Source of the DNA: an uncultured Oscillospiraceae bacterium
GTDB taxonomy: Bacteria > Bacillota > Clostridia > Oscillospirales > Acutalibacteraceae
DNA: 5,870 nt
Assembly (NCBI GenBank): GCA_900549945.1
Contig: URQJ01000125.1
Coordinates: 1 to 5,870 of the forward strand
Reading direction: 5' to 3'
Under the pieces are notes generated by a model, which was not told the DNA's origin, searched no databases, and worked only from the letters and a program-made list of their open reading frames with translations. This document shows positions 5,816-5,870 of the stretch, piece after piece (positions within the stretch are counted from its first letter, which is position 1; each line of letters starts with the position of its first letter). Made by a program: the position numbers and the translations under genes.

Positions 5816-5848
5816 GGGGGAGAGTGTCCAAGGACACTCTCCCCCATG
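5813..5848. repeat. Perfect 17-bp inverted repeat at the contig end, probable fold-back artefact
   Basis: CATGGGGGAGAGTGTCC (5813-5829) is followed by AA and then its exact reverse complement (5832-5848). Only seven bases separate it from adapter sequence. A library or assembly fold-back is the simplest reading. A genuine hairpin terminator is the alternative, but there is no T run directly after the stem on either strand. Confidence 0.75.
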
Positions 5849-5855
5849 TGGTTTT

Positions 5856-5870
5856 AGATCGGAAGAGCAC
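5856..5870 (+). other. Illumina TruSeq adapter sequence (contamination)
   Basis: The final 15 bases, AGATCGGAAGAGCAC, match exactly the beginning of the standard Illumina TruSeq read-through adapter. A 15-base exact match at a contig end is very unlikely by chance. This stretch is not genomic. Confidence 0.96.

Noticed and set aside
5418..5870. Minus-strand open frame starting at the right edge
   Set aside because: Its first codons are adapter and fold-back sequence, and the remainder is an out-of-frame shadow of the transglutaminase-like gene.

Overview
The window looks like a piece of a GC-rich, Gram-positive gut-type genome of the Clostridia (Oscillospiraceae/Ruminococcaceae-like). This is inferred from the protein families, strong GGAGG-type ribosome sites, sigma-A-type promoters and simple hairpin-plus-T terminators between single genes. 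It is probably the end of a metagenomic or draft contig, because the last 15 bases are an exact match to the Illumina adapter start and are preceded by a perfect 17-bp fold-back.

Layout: (1) positions 1-338, minus strand: the N-terminal 112 residues of a prokaryotic RING-finger/zinc-ribbon protein with a TTG start, cut by the left edge. (2) Positions 339-623: a 285-base divergent control region with one good promoter on each strand and a strong leader hairpin ahead of prfB. (3) Positions 624-1751: prfB (release factor 2), complete and without the programmed frameshift, followed by an intrinsic terminator. (4) Positions 1806-2031: an extended -10 promoter and a leader of about 147 bases with several competing helices. 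(5) Positions 2032-3288: an orphan EctB-type diaminobutyrate-2-oxoglutarate transaminase with its own terminator. (6) Positions 3438-5129: an M3-family oligoendopeptidase. (7) Positions 5217-5255: a convergent bidirectional terminator. (8) Positions 5267-5815, minus strand: a transglutaminase-like protein cut at the right end, whose expected nucleophilic Cys is Asn.

The genes look like independent transcription units rather than one operon: each has its own leader, and terminators separate prfB/ectB, ectB/peptidase and peptidase/transglutaminase-like. Their roles are translation termination, diaminobutyrate synthesis and intracellular peptide turnover, and no common pathway is evident. I do not see a clear new multi-gene system. 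The most interesting biology is the structured leader before the orphan ectB and the Cys-to-Asn transglutaminase-like protein. The most certain unusual observation is technical: adapter and fold-back sequence at the right end.
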